A stretch of 5,986 nucleotides of DNA, from positions 1 to 5,986 of the forward strand of contig JAIXSD010000672.1 of assembly GCA_027484885.1 (NCBI GenBank), read 5' to 3'. The DNA is from Rubrivivax sp. Lineage in GTDB: Bacteria > Pseudomonadota > Gammaproteobacteria > Burkholderiales > Burkholderiaceae_C. How positions within the stretch are numbered: position 1 is the first letter of the stretch; each line of letters opens with the position of its first letter. This document shows, piece by piece, positions 1-5,414 of this stretch. The notes under the pieces are model-generated. The model was not told the DNA's origin. It was given only the letters and a program-made list of their open reading frames with translations, and did not search any database. Made by a program: the position numbers and the translations under genes.

Positions 1-2
1 CG

Positions 3-125
3 CAGTGCTACACACCGGACGCTGACATTCACGCGGTCTACCCGCAGCGCCACCAACTCGCGGCACGCGTGCGCGCATTCGTGGACTGCATGGAGCAGGC
101 CTTTCGCCAGCAGTCGGTGACTTGA
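3..125 (+). CDS. LysR-family transcriptional regulator, C-terminal end (partial)
   Basis: Only the last 40 residues and the TGA stop are in the window; the 5' part lies to the left. The reading frame starting at base 3 gives a tail containing HAVYPQRHQLAARVRAFVD. This is the typical end of the effector-binding domain of LysR-type regulators, where a (Y/V)P.R..L..RVRAF(V/I)D helix closes the protein. The DNA-binding helix-turn-helix is not visible, so neither its target nor its ligand can be told. The gene runs on the plus strand and converges with the sugar acetyltransferase gene, whose stop is only 25 bases away. It is therefore not part of the minus-strand operons here and there is no sign that it controls them. 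The family call rests on a short tail and is fairly but not fully secure. Confidence 0.72.
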   Translation, partial: QCYTPDADIHAVYPQRHQLAARVRAFVDCMEQAFRQQSVT

Positions 126-130
126 TTGGA

Positions 131-152
131 GAGGAGTGCGAAAGCGCTGCTC
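131..152 (+). terminator. Hairpin at convergent gene junction, possible weak terminator
   Basis: Bases 131-139 pair with 144-152 around a GAAA tetraloop. There are eight pairs, including one G-U in the plus-strand RNA, with a single G/G mismatch (134/149). It begins six bases after the LysR-type stop and runs two bases into the stop codon of the opposing acetyltransferase gene. No T-run follows on either strand, so it is not a canonical intrinsic terminator. The GNRA loop and the G-U pair make it more stable in the plus-strand transcript. It may stabilise the 3' end of the LysR-type mRNA; this is inference. Confidence 0.35.
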
Positions 153-726
153 AGCTTGCCGGGCGCCGCATCGAAGTCGCTTGAAGCGCTCGAGCGGGAT
201 TGCCCACCACGGTGGCTGCTGGCGCAACGTCACGGGTCACCACGCTGCCAGCGCCGATGATGGCACCGTCGCCAATGCTCACACCGGGCAAGACCATGGC
301 GCCGCCGCCGATCCAGACATCACGCCCGATGGAAATCGGCCGGCCCCGTTCCAGACCTTGGCGGCGCAGCTCCAGCTCCTTGGGGTGATCGGCAGTTAGC
401 AGTTGAACGCCGGGCCCAATTTGGCTGCGCTCGCCGATGGTGACTGGCGCCACATCGAGGACCACGCAGTTGAAATTGAGTGAGGCCCCAGCGCCCACTC
501 GCAAGTTGTAGCCGTAGTCGCAATAGAAGGGCGCACGAATGAAGGCGCCTTCTCCGAAATGCCCGAGGTGGCCTCGCAAGAGCTCGACGCGGTCTTCATA
601 CGAGAGGCCCACCGACAAATTGAACCGGTCCAGCCATGCCTGGTTGCGAATCAGATCGGCCAACAGTTCAGGATCCTGGGCTGTGTAGAGCTCGCCGGCG
701 AGCATGCGTTGCTTTTGAGATTTCAT
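151..726 (-). CDS. Sugar O-acetyltransferase, maltose/galactoside acetyltransferase type
   Basis: Predicted cytoplasmic acetyl-CoA-dependent O-acetyltransferase of 191 residues, the usual size for this family. The N-terminal part (about residues 5-55, starting [17 protein letters not shown]) matches the maltose acetyltransferase N-domain. The rest is a left-handed beta-helix of hexapeptide repeats, seen in [15 protein letters not shown] and again around residues 131-165 ([20 protein letters not shown]). The catalytic histidine is H114 in TADHP, and W138 in VWIGG and the closing VVGNPAR are family hallmarks. The ATG at 726 was chosen because AGGA lies five bases upstream and homology begins there. 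The open frame extends 27 codons further to 807, but through a hairpin and without family similarity. It is the last gene after the SDR and thioesterase genes, 83 bases behind the SDR stop. Family members acetylate maltose, glucose, galactosides or Nod factors; the true substrate is unknown, and a role in detoxifying non-metabolised sugars is only the general proposal for such enzymes. Confidence 0.9.
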   Translation of the reverse strand: MKSQKQRMLAGELYTAQDPELLADLIRNQAWLDRFNLSVGLSYEDRVELLRGHLGHFGEGAFIRAPFYCDYGYNLRVGAGASLNFNCVVLDVAPVTIGERSQIGPGVQLLTADHPKELELRRQGLERGRPISIGRDVWIGGGAMVLPGVSIGDGAIIGAGSVVTRDVAPAATVVGNPARALQATSMRRPAS

Positions 727-809
727 CGATGTCCTGCAGATCGTGGAGGTCTTGTCGCTGGGCTGCATGTCCGGCGCTGAGCGCCGGGGCCCCCGCAGGG
801 CGGGCACCC
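727..809 (-). other. SDR-acetyltransferase gap with two adjacent GC hairpins
   Basis: This 83-base gap holds two perfect inverted repeats: CCGGCGC-TGA-GCGCCGG at 771-787 (7 bp stem) and CCCGC-AGG-GCGGG at 792-804 (5 bp stem). In the minus-strand transcript they begin a few bases after the SDR stop codon. Neither is followed by a T-run, so a full stop of transcription is not indicated. They could protect the upstream message or lower expression of the acetyltransferase. The acetyltransferase has its own ribosome binding site (AGGA, minus strand, just above 726). I see no convincing promoter in the gap. Confidence 0.5.
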
Positions 810-1616
810 TCAGGACAGGCCGAAACTCTTGCGAAGGCTGGCGTCCACCATGCCTGCCGGAAGAAAGCGGCGCAACCTGCTGAGCAAGGTGGCCTCACCT
901 TTGGGCGTCCGGCGCATCTGCCAGCGGCCCAGGGCCGCCTCCACGATGGTGGCAGCCACCGTGCTGGCCGCAGGTGCATTCTGAATCTGCTTGAGGATGG
1001 TTTGCGAGGCGGTGCCCCGCGCTGCGTCGTAGGCAGGTAGGGGAATGGAGACCTGCGGGGCGTTCTGGTCGAGATGGGTTTTGGTGTACGACGGCTCCAC
1101 CAGAACCACACGGATGCCCAGGTGGCGCACCTCGTGGTCCAGGGTCTCCGACATGCCTTCGACCGCATGCTTGGAGGCCGAGTACAGGCCCATATAGGGC
1201 GCCGGCAAGAAACCGAGCACCGAGCTCACGTTGATGATGCGGCCGGCTCGCTGCGCTCGCATCTGCGGCATCACAGCCCGGATGGTGCGCAGCGCACCGA
1301 ACACATTGGTGTCGAACAAAGCCTGCGCCTCCTCGACTGTCGTTTCCTCGATGGCGCCCAGCAGGCTGCCACCCGCATTGTTGATCAGCACATCGATGCG
1401 AGAGCTGGCCTCGACGATGCACCGCACTGCGTGCTGGACCGAGGCCTCATCGCGCACATCCATCTCCAGCAGGATCACGCCCGGGATGGGCGTTGCCTTT
1501 TGAAGATCGCGAACGGAGCCGTAGACCGTGCATCCCCGGCGGGTCAACAGCTCAGCCGTGGCCCGGCCAATGCCGGAAGAGACGCCAGTGACGAAGACAA
1601 CTTGAGAGGTGGACAT
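810..1616 (-). CDS. Short-chain dehydrogenase/reductase (classical SDR)
   Basis: A 268-residue NAD(P)-dependent oxidoreductase with a Rossmann fold, acting in the cytoplasm on an unidentified alcohol or carbonyl compound. All classical SDR motifs are present: the nucleotide-binding TGVSSGIG at residues 10-17, the adenine-ring D53 in EMDVRD, NNAG at 79-82, the structural/catalytic N104 in FDTNVFG, S132 in INVSS, and Y145/K149 in YSASK. Thirteen residues separate Ser and Tyr, as usual. R36 after the second strand (GSVRD) hints at preference for NADPH. The segment [10 protein letters not shown] (175-184) fits the PG(x)xxT substrate-loop region. The C-terminal part from about residue 215 ([11 protein letters not shown]) to [10 protein letters not shown] resembles the many SDRs annotated simply as oxidoreductases. 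The start ATG at 1616 fits the family N-terminus, but no clear Shine-Dalgarno sequence precedes it. It lies 86 bases behind the thioesterase gene and is probably cotranscribed with it. Confidence 0.93.
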   Translation of the reverse strand: MSTSQVVFVTGVSSGIGRATAELLTRRGCTVYGSVRDLQKATPIPGVILLEMDVRDEASVQHAVRCIVEASSRIDVLINNAGGSLLGAIEETTVEEAQALFDTNVFGALRTIRAVMPQMRAQRAGRIINVSSVLGFLPAPYMGLYSASKHAVEGMSETLDHEVRHLGIRVVLVEPSYTKTHLDQNAPQVSIPLPAYDAARGTASQTILKQIQNAPAASTVAATIVEAALGRWQMRRTPKGEATLLSRLRRFLPAGMVDASLRKSFGLS

Positions 1617-1736
1617 GGTGGGTTCGATTCAGAAAAAGGGGGGCGAACGCGGCTTGTCGTTTCAGCCCTGCGGAGGGCGGCCGGTGAGCCTGGAGCTCGT
1701 TGTCACACCGCGGGAGCGCGTTCGCTCGCTCGCGGT
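1617..1736 (-). other. Thioesterase 3' end and gap to SDR: GC-rich hairpins
   Basis: A two-part inverted repeat covers the last codons of the thioesterase gene: ACCGCG (1707-1712) pairs with CGCGGT (1731-1736), and inside it GAGCG (1714-1718) pairs with CGCTC (1723-1727). A smaller hairpin, GCCCT-GCGG-AGGGC, follows in the gap, around 1665-1679. No T-run follows either one. The gap otherwise holds a C-run and T-run on the minus strand near 1636-1646. These structures may tune message decay between the two genes. In GC-rich DNA such repeats also arise by chance, so the functional reading is weak. Confidence 0.3.
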
Positions 1737-2272
1737 TCGGGTTGATCGAAGATCAGGCAGGTGGTGGTGGCATGGGCGTACAGCTTGCCGTCCGGCCCGA
1801 CGATGCGGCCCTCGGCAGTTCCGACCTGACGCCCCACATGGAGAACCCGGCCTTCCGCGCGGACCAGCAGCACTGCGTCGGTGAGCGCGCGGACCAAGTT
1901 CACCTTGAGCTCCAGGGTGGTGTAGCCGCGCCCGGCGGGCAAGGTGCTGTGAATCGCACAAGCCACGGCCGAGTCCAGCAAGGCGGCAAACCAACCGCCG
2001 TGAACGGTGCCATGCGGGTTGTAGTGGCGTCGCTGCGGACGACCCTGGAAGACGGCCAGCCCAAGAGACATCTGAATCGGCACAAAGTCGAGGGTCTCGC
2101 CCATGGGCGGTGTTGCGAGCTTCCCCGCAAAGATGGCCTCGAAGATCTCCATCCCCGACAGCTCGCTGGTGCGCAGCTGTGAGTTGGGTTGGCCGTCGGT
2201 GCGCAGCCGGCTGCGAACGGAACGTTCTTCCGCAGCCCACTGTTCAAGGGTCTCGATGTGGCTCATGTGCAT
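1703..2272 (-). CDS. PaaI-family hotdog thioesterase
   Basis: A 189-residue protein (187 if the second ATG at 2266 is used) predicted to hydrolyse acyl-CoA thioesters. The hotdog domain covers about residues 60-175. It contains the PaaI-type signature NPHGTVHGGWFAALLDSA: H83-N85 precede G88-T-V-H91-G-G on the loop before the central helix, with D100 as the likely catalytic acid/base. The strands after it (YTTLELKVNLVRAL, and AEGRVLHVGRQVGTAEGRI) are typical of the family. An N-terminal extension of about 55 mostly helical, charged residues (EQWAAEERSVRSRLR) is longer than in small PaaI proteins. This is known from larger PaaI-like proteins. Neither candidate start has a good Shine-Dalgarno sequence. 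It is the first gene after the second TetR-type operator and probably begins an operon with the SDR and acetyltransferase genes. The physiological acyl-CoA cannot be inferred. Confidence 0.9.
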   Translation of the reverse strand: MHMSHIETLEQWAAEERSVRSRLRTDGQPNSQLRTSELSGMEIFEAIFAGKLATPPMGETLDFVPIQMSLGLAVFQGRPQRRHYNPHGTVHGGWFAALLDSAVACAIHSTLPAGRGYTTLELKVNLVRALTDAVLLVRAEGRVLHVGRQVGTAEGRIVGPDGKLYAHATTTCLIFDQPEPRASERAPAV

Positions 2273-2379
2273 GTATGGTCAGGGTGAGGGTGAAGGCCTT
2301 GTCCCGCAGGCTTTGCGCAGAACAGGGCCGCGTGGGCACGCGCATGCCGGGCGTTCGTCAATCGGCCAGTCTTAGTCGG
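2273..2379 (-). promoter_or_regulatory. Leader of the thioesterase operon
   Basis: About 107 bases separate the TetR-type operator from the thioesterase start. No open frame with family similarity lies here on either strand. A GC-rich inverted repeat, CGCGTG-GG-CACGCG, is at 2329-2342. TTGACG occurs on the minus strand at 2361-2356, but no AT-rich -10 element lies at the right distance, so it is probably not a promoter. Transcription most likely starts close to the operator upstream, giving a leader of roughly 100 bases. Confidence 0.35.
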
Positions 2380-2401
2380 CATGATGGTCGTCATATTTTT
2401 G
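2379..2401 (-). promoter_or_regulatory. Operator O2 for the TetR-family regulator, before thioesterase operon
   Basis: The plus-strand core ATGATGGTCGTCAT (2381-2394) is an imperfect inverted repeat with 5 of 7 pairs symmetric, followed by ATTTTTG. It matches the operator at 3043-3065 in 18 of 23 positions, including an uninterrupted run of 11 identical bases (TCATATTTTTG). It sits downstream of the TetR-type stop codon and upstream of the thioesterase gene, where a repressor of that operon would bind. A promoter must overlap it or be near: on the minus strand TATGAC and CATCAT are possible -10 elements, but no strong -35 box goes with them. Binding by the neighbouring TetR-type protein is inferred from position and from the matching site at its own promoter. 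Confidence 0.65.
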
Positions 2402-2444
2402 GGCGAGCAAATAGTGCTCATGGTCTGTGTGCGCAGCCCAAGGT

Positions 2445-3032
2445 TCAGGCTTCGCGCACGGCGCCGTGGTTTTGGATCAGTGATTGACGCGTCGCGGCCA
2501 GCAAGTCACGGCCTGCCTTGCCGCCGAGCGTGCGCGCCAGTTGCAGGGCGCCGATCAGGGTGGCGGCCACCACCGCGGCCTGAGCGCTGCCGCCTCCTGG
2601 CGGCAACGCGCTCTCCACCAGAGCAAGCAATTCTCTGACTCGGCTGCGGGCTTCTTCTCGTACGGCGTCCTCTTGCCGCGTCATCTCCGATGCCAGGGCC
2701 GCGACGACGCAGCCTTGCTCGGAGGCTTCAATATTGCTGTCATGCAAATAGGCCCAGACCAAGGCTTCGAATCGCGTGCCCCCTTTGGCCATACGCCGCT
2801 CGACCGCCTGTTCCAGCGCCAGGCGGCTGTCATGGCTGGCTCTTTGCATGGCCTCCACGAGCAAGGCGTCGCGTGACTCGAAGTGTGCGTAGAAGCCGCC
2901 GTGGGTCAGGCCCGCTTCTTTCATGATGTCCGCGACGCCAACGCCGCGGTATCCGGTGCGCCGGATCGCCCGAGCGGCCACCTCGACGATGCGGTCGTGA
3001 CTCAGCTGTTTGCGCTTGGGCTGGCTCGGCAT
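2445..3032 (-). CDS. TetR/AcrR-family transcriptional repressor
   Basis: A 195-residue one-component regulator. The N-terminal DNA-binding domain runs from about residue 10 to 62; the helix-turn-helix lies in VADIMKEAGLTHGGFYAHF (33-51), followed by the typical ESRDALLVEAM. The C-terminal two thirds are helical and form the ligand/dimer domain. They include GCVVAALASEMTRQ (108-120), a pattern common in TetR regulators of the NemR/AcuR-like style, and a late helix with ATLIGALQLAR. The ATG at 3032 was chosen. An in-frame TTG at 3071 would add 13 residues, but that TTG is the first base triplet of the -35 box and the extension would be read through the operator. No Shine-Dalgarno sequence precedes the ATG, and the predicted transcription start lies only a few bases above it. 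Matching operators before this gene and before the thioesterase gene predict autorepression and control of the enzyme operon. The ligand is unknown; an acyl-CoA or an aldehyde/quinone-like electrophile would be guesses. Confidence 0.92.
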   Translation of the reverse strand: MPSQPKRKQLSHDRIVEVAARAIRRTGYRGVGVADIMKEAGLTHGGFYAHFESRDALLVEAMQRASHDSRLALEQAVERRMAKGGTRFEALVWAYLHDSNIEASEQGCVVAALASEMTRQEDAVREEARSRVRELLALVESALPPGGGSAQAAVVAATLIGALQLARTLGGKAGRDLLAATRQSLIQNHGAVREA

Positions 3033-3042
3033 ATGGTGGCGG

Positions 3043-3060
3043 ATATTATGGCCATCATAT
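3043..3060 (-). promoter_or_regulatory. Operator O1, palindrome in the tetR-type promoter
   Basis: ATATTATGGCCATCATAT is an 18-base inverted repeat with 8 of 9 symmetric pairs; only 3047/3056 break it. Its size and dyad are typical for TetR-family operators. It fills the spacer and -10 region of the predicted promoter of the regulator gene, so bound repressor would block RNA polymerase. The sister site at 2379-2396 shares the core. An ideal joint consensus would be TATGATGGCCATCATA. Confidence 0.75.
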
Positions 3061-3071
3061 TTTTGCGTCAA
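3043..3071 (-). promoter_or_regulatory. Predicted sigma-70 promoter of the TetR-type regulator gene
   Basis: On the minus strand, TTGACG (3071-3066, five of six consensus bases) and TAATAT (3048-3043, four of six) are separated by exactly 17 bases. CATAAT with a 15-base spacer is a second reading of the -10 box. The transcript would begin near 3036, only about four bases before the ATG at 3032. That gives an almost leaderless mRNA, consistent with the absence of a Shine-Dalgarno sequence. The operator O1 covers the spacer and -10 box. Confidence 0.55.
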
Positions 3072-3190
3072 GGCATTTGTTTCGGCCGGCCTTCACGGCT
3101 CGGTTTTGATCAGTGGATCGGAACTGGGGAACTGGGTAAAGCTCGGAGATTTGGGTGCAAGTCCGGCTTACATGACGGGGCGCTGAGCGC
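3072..3190. other. Gap between lacI-type and tetR-type genes
   Basis: This stretch has no credible coding frame. It contains a tandem duplication of GAACTGGG at 3121-3128 and 3129-3136, and the hairpin at 3179-3191 listed separately. Base composition is somewhat lower in G+C than the surrounding genes. I looked for riboswitch or small-RNA features, because of segments such as GGTGCAAGTCCGG, but found no convincing fold. Confidence 0.4.
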
Positions 3191-3191
3191 C
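3179..3191 (-). terminator. Hairpin at the lacI-type stop codon, possible weak terminator
   Basis: GGCGC-TGA-GCGCC is a perfect inverted repeat that overlaps the last base of the TAG stop codon of the LacI-type gene. The identical 13 bases occur at 773-785, just after the SDR stop codon. There is no T-run behind it on the minus strand (CCGTCATG follows), so it is not a canonical intrinsic terminator. It could end or protect the galactose operon message. Confidence 0.35.
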
Positions 3192-4219
3192 TAGCGCCTG
3201 GACGCCAAGGCCTTGCCCGTGGAGCTGCGGACCACGAGGCGAGGCGCTTTGGCCAGCTGCATGGGCGCGGCATCTCCCGGCTGAGCCGTGATTTCCGACA
3301 GCAGCAACTGCACGGCGAGCGCAGCGGCCTCCTCGGTAGGAACGGCCACCGTCGTCAGCGCAGGCCGCATTTGATGCGCCATCTGAATGTCAGTGACACC
3401 CACGACCGACAGGTCTCTGGGCACCTCCAGCCCCAAGTCAGCCGCGGCCTGCAGAACGCCAAAAGCCGGCAGATCGTTGGTTGCAAAAACGGCGGTGATG
3501 GAGGGTGTGGTGGCCAGCAGGCTGTGAGCCGCATTCCGACCATCGTCGATGGTGTCGTGGCCAAAACGAATATGGTCCGCGGGCAGCTCAACCCCCGCGC
3601 GTTCCACGGTGTCTACGAAACCTTGCAGCCGCCAACGATGGTTGCCGCTGGGCTCGCTGCCGACCACCGCACCCAGGCTGCGGTGCCCTAGCCGCAAAAG
3701 ATGCTCGGCGGCCAGAACACCCGCCTGGTACAGATCGACCGCAACGCAGGGCAGCGGCGGCGGCTCCTGAGGACGCTCCCACATGCACAGCACAACCGGA
3801 ACGCCGCGTTGACGCAGCTCTTGCAGTGCCTTGAGCTGCACGAAGTCTGCGTTCATGACGATCACGCCCTGCGACAGAGCGCCGCCGACCGCATCCAGGT
3901 AGGCGCGTTCCTGGGCTGGATCGTCGTTGGTGTTGCAGACCAGGAGGAAGTAACCCAGCTTTCGCGCGGCTCGCTCCACTTGCAAGGCGAACTCTGGATA
4001 GAACGGGTTGGCGATGCTGCTGACCACCAGGGCAATGGTGGAGGGCTTGCCCTCCACCAGCGCACGGGCCATCAAGTTGGGGCGGTAGCCGAGGCTCTCC
4101 ACGGCGGCGAGTACACGTCGGCGTGTTTCTTCGCCGACCTTGCCGCGGCCACGCAGCACATTGGAAACGGTGGCGGCGGTCACTCCGGCGACTTGTGCAA
4201 CCTGAACAAGTGTGGTCAT
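3191..4219 (-). CDS. LacI/GalR-family transcriptional regulator of the gal operon
   Basis: A 342-residue repressor, the normal family length. The helix-turn-helix is at residues 4-23 (LVQVAQVAGVTAATVSNVL), followed by the third helix and the hinge helix region YRPNLMARAL (45-54) that inserts into the minor groove of the operator. From residue 60 on comes the periplasmic-binding-protein-like sugar domain: IALVVSSIANPFYPEF, VIVMNADF, PVVLCMWERP, CVAVDLYQAG, AVFATNDLPAFGVLQAA and LSVVGVTDIQMA. These are the expected strands and ligand-cleft segments. The ATG at 4219 was chosen because the homology starts there and it overlaps the galK TGA as ATGA, which implies coupled translation. A 20-codon upstream extension lies inside galK and looks unlike the family. 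Position after galT and galK suggests that it controls galactose use, with galactose or a related sugar as inducer; the operators would be upstream of galT, outside the window. Control of another sugar system is possible. Confidence 0.93.
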   Translation of the reverse strand: MTTLVQVAQVAGVTAATVSNVLRGRGKVGEETRRRVLAAVESLGYRPNLMARALVEGKPSTIALVVSSIANPFYPEFALQVERAARKLGYFLLVCNTNDDPAQERAYLDAVGGALSQGVIVMNADFVQLKALQELRQRGVPVVLCMWERPQEPPPLPCVAVDLYQAGVLAAEHLLRLGHRSLGAVVGSEPSGNHRWRLQGFVDTVERAGVELPADHIRFGHDTIDDGRNAAHSLLATTPSITAVFATNDLPAFGVLQAAADLGLEVPRDLSVVGVTDIQMAHQMRPALTTVAVPTEEAAALAVQLLLSEITAQPGDAAPMQLAKAPRLVVRSSTGKALASRR

Positions 4220-5406
4220 CCCGCCATGGTACCTGTAGCGTCGAGATGAACAGACGTCGCGCCCGGGCCAGCTTCGCACAGATAGACCAGCGCCGGCAGG
4301 CCCTCGGGCGATCGGTAGCCCGCCTCCAAAGCCGCCATGGCCGCCGGCACCAGCGCTTGGGGCAAGAGCGCAATGACACAGCCGCCAAAGCCCCCGCCCG
4401 TCATGCGCGCGCCGCCCGCGCTGCCCACCACGCCCTGCAGCAAGCTGGCCAGTTGATCGATGGCCTGGGTGGTGATCTCGAAGTCGTCGCGCATGGACGC
4501 ATGCGATGCCGCCATCAGTTCCCCCAAGCTCTGCATATCGCCGCTGCGCAGGGCTTGCGTGGCGGCCAGCACGCGCTGGTTCTCGGTGATGATGTGGCGA
4601 GCTCGGCGCATGGCCGTGTCGGGCATTTCTGTGGCTGCCAGCATCGCCAGCGTGGCGTCACGCAAGGCAGGGACGCCCATGGCGCGGGCTGCTGCCTCGC
4701 ATTGCTGGCGTCGCTCGTTGTAGGCGCTGTCCACCAGACCGCGACGCACCCGGGAGTGCGCAATCAACAGTGTGGTGCCGCTGGGCAGCGAAACGGGTTC
4801 GGTGTCCAGGCTGCGGCAATCAATCAGCAGCGCGTGGCCGGGCTGGCCTTCTGCACTGGCCAGTTGGTCCATGATGCCGCACTGGCATCCGACAAACCGG
4901 TTCTCGGCTTGCTGGGCGAGGCGCGCCAGTTGCTTGCCGCTGAGGACCTCGTGGCCCGACAGGCTCTGAGCCGCACGCAGCAGCGCCAGAGCCAGTGAGG
5001 CGGAGGAGCTCAGGCCCGCGCCCATGGGCACGTCGCCGGCGATCACGAGGTTCATGCCCGGGACGTTCGGCGCCAGCGCCACAAGCTGGGCCAGGGTGCC
5101 ACGCACATGGTCGCGCCAGCCGCTTTCCGGGTGGTGGGGCGGGTTCGCTTCGAGCTTGAACAGATCTTCGGCCTTGCCCTCGTCCAAGGCCGTGGCCAGA
5201 ACCTGGCCGTCGCTGCGCGCGCCGGCAGCCACCCAGGTGTTGCGGTCGATGGCTGCAGGCAGAACGAAGCCGTCGTTGTAATCGGTGTGCTCGCCAATCA
5301 GATTGACGCGCCCGGGCGCCCGGGCCAGAACGGTGGGCATGGCGCCATGCCGTTCTTGAAAGGCCTGGATGGCGGCCAAGGCGGTGGGGGGGAGTTGCTG
5401 GGTCAT
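4216..5406 (-). CDS. galK: Galactokinase
   Basis: Galactokinase, the first phosphorylating step of the Leloir pathway: ATP + galactose gives galactose-1-phosphate in the cytoplasm. The 396 residues match the usual length. It is a GHMP kinase with all signatures: the galactokinase signature GRVNLIGEHTDYNDGFVLP (32-50) with catalytic R33, the ATP-binding loop PMGAGLSSSASLALALL (127-143), the catalytic base D180 in CGIMDQLASAEG, the HSRVRRGLVDSAYNERR segment (217-233), and motif 3 GGARMTGGGFGG (331-342). The ATG at 5406, eight bases after the galT stop, was chosen because it has the usual short N-terminus. An in-frame TTG at 5418 would overlap the galT stop as TTGA and add SPA-type residues; neither start has a clear ribosome binding site. 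The gene lies between galT and the LacI-type regulator and overlaps the latter by four bases. No key residue is missing, so the enzyme should be active. Confidence 0.97.
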   Translation of the reverse strand: MTQQLPPTALAAIQAFQERHGAMPTVLARAPGRVNLIGEHTDYNDGFVLPAAIDRNTWVAAGARSDGQVLATALDEGKAEDLFKLEANPPHHPESGWRDHVRGTLAQLVALAPNVPGMNLVIAGDVPMGAGLSSSASLALALLRAAQSLSGHEVLSGKQLARLAQQAENRFVGCQCGIMDQLASAEGQPGHALLIDCRSLDTEPVSLPSGTTLLIAHSRVRRGLVDSAYNERRQQCEAAARAMGVPALRDATLAMLAATEMPDTAMRRARHIITENQRVLAATQALRSGDMQSLGELMAASHASMRDDFEITTQAIDQLASLLQGVVGSAGGARMTGGGFGGCVIALLPQALVPAAMAALEAGYRSPEGLPALVYLCEAGPGATSVHLDATGTMAG

Positions 5407-5414
5407 GGCTGGGC

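Noticed and set aside
727..807. Longer start of the acetyltransferase at 807
   Set aside because: The extra 27 codons run through a perfect hairpin and show no family similarity, while the ATG at 726 has AGGA at good spacing.
1074..1745. Long plus-strand open frame of 223 codons opposite the SDR gene
   Set aside because: It lies antisense to a gene with complete SDR motifs. Its translation is rich in His, Arg, Gln and Ala with no family pattern, as expected of a shadow frame in GC-rich DNA.
2405..2419. Inverted repeat GAGCA-AATAG-TGCTC as terminator of the TetR-type gene
   Set aside because: The stem is only five pairs and no T-run follows on the minus strand. It could equally be chance or part of the promoter region of the next operon.
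2381..2638. Small plus-strand frame starting in the operator region (MMVVIFLGEQIVLMV...)
   Set aside because: The hydrophobic start arises from the AT-rich operator and the rest is the Arg/Pro-rich antisense of the TetR-type gene. No ribosome binding site was seen.
3033..3071. TTG at 3071 as start of the TetR-type protein
   Set aside because: It overlaps the best -35 box, and the added 13 residues would be encoded by the promoter and operator. The ATG at 3032 gives a normal family N-terminus.
3120..3185. Possible riboswitch or small RNA in the gap between the LacI-type and TetR-type genes
   Set aside because: Short segments such as GGTGCAAGTCCGG recall structured leaders, but I could not build a consistent fold or match any known consensus.
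4220..4279. Longer start of the LacI-type regulator at 4279
   Set aside because: The 20 extra residues lie inside galK and precede the canonical N-terminus with its helix-turn-helix; the ATGA overlap start at 4219 is far better.
4123..4998. Long plus-strand open frame of 291 codons opposite galK and the LacI-type gene
   Set aside because: It runs antisense through two clearly real genes, has low-complexity Arg/Gln/His-rich composition and no recognisable domain.
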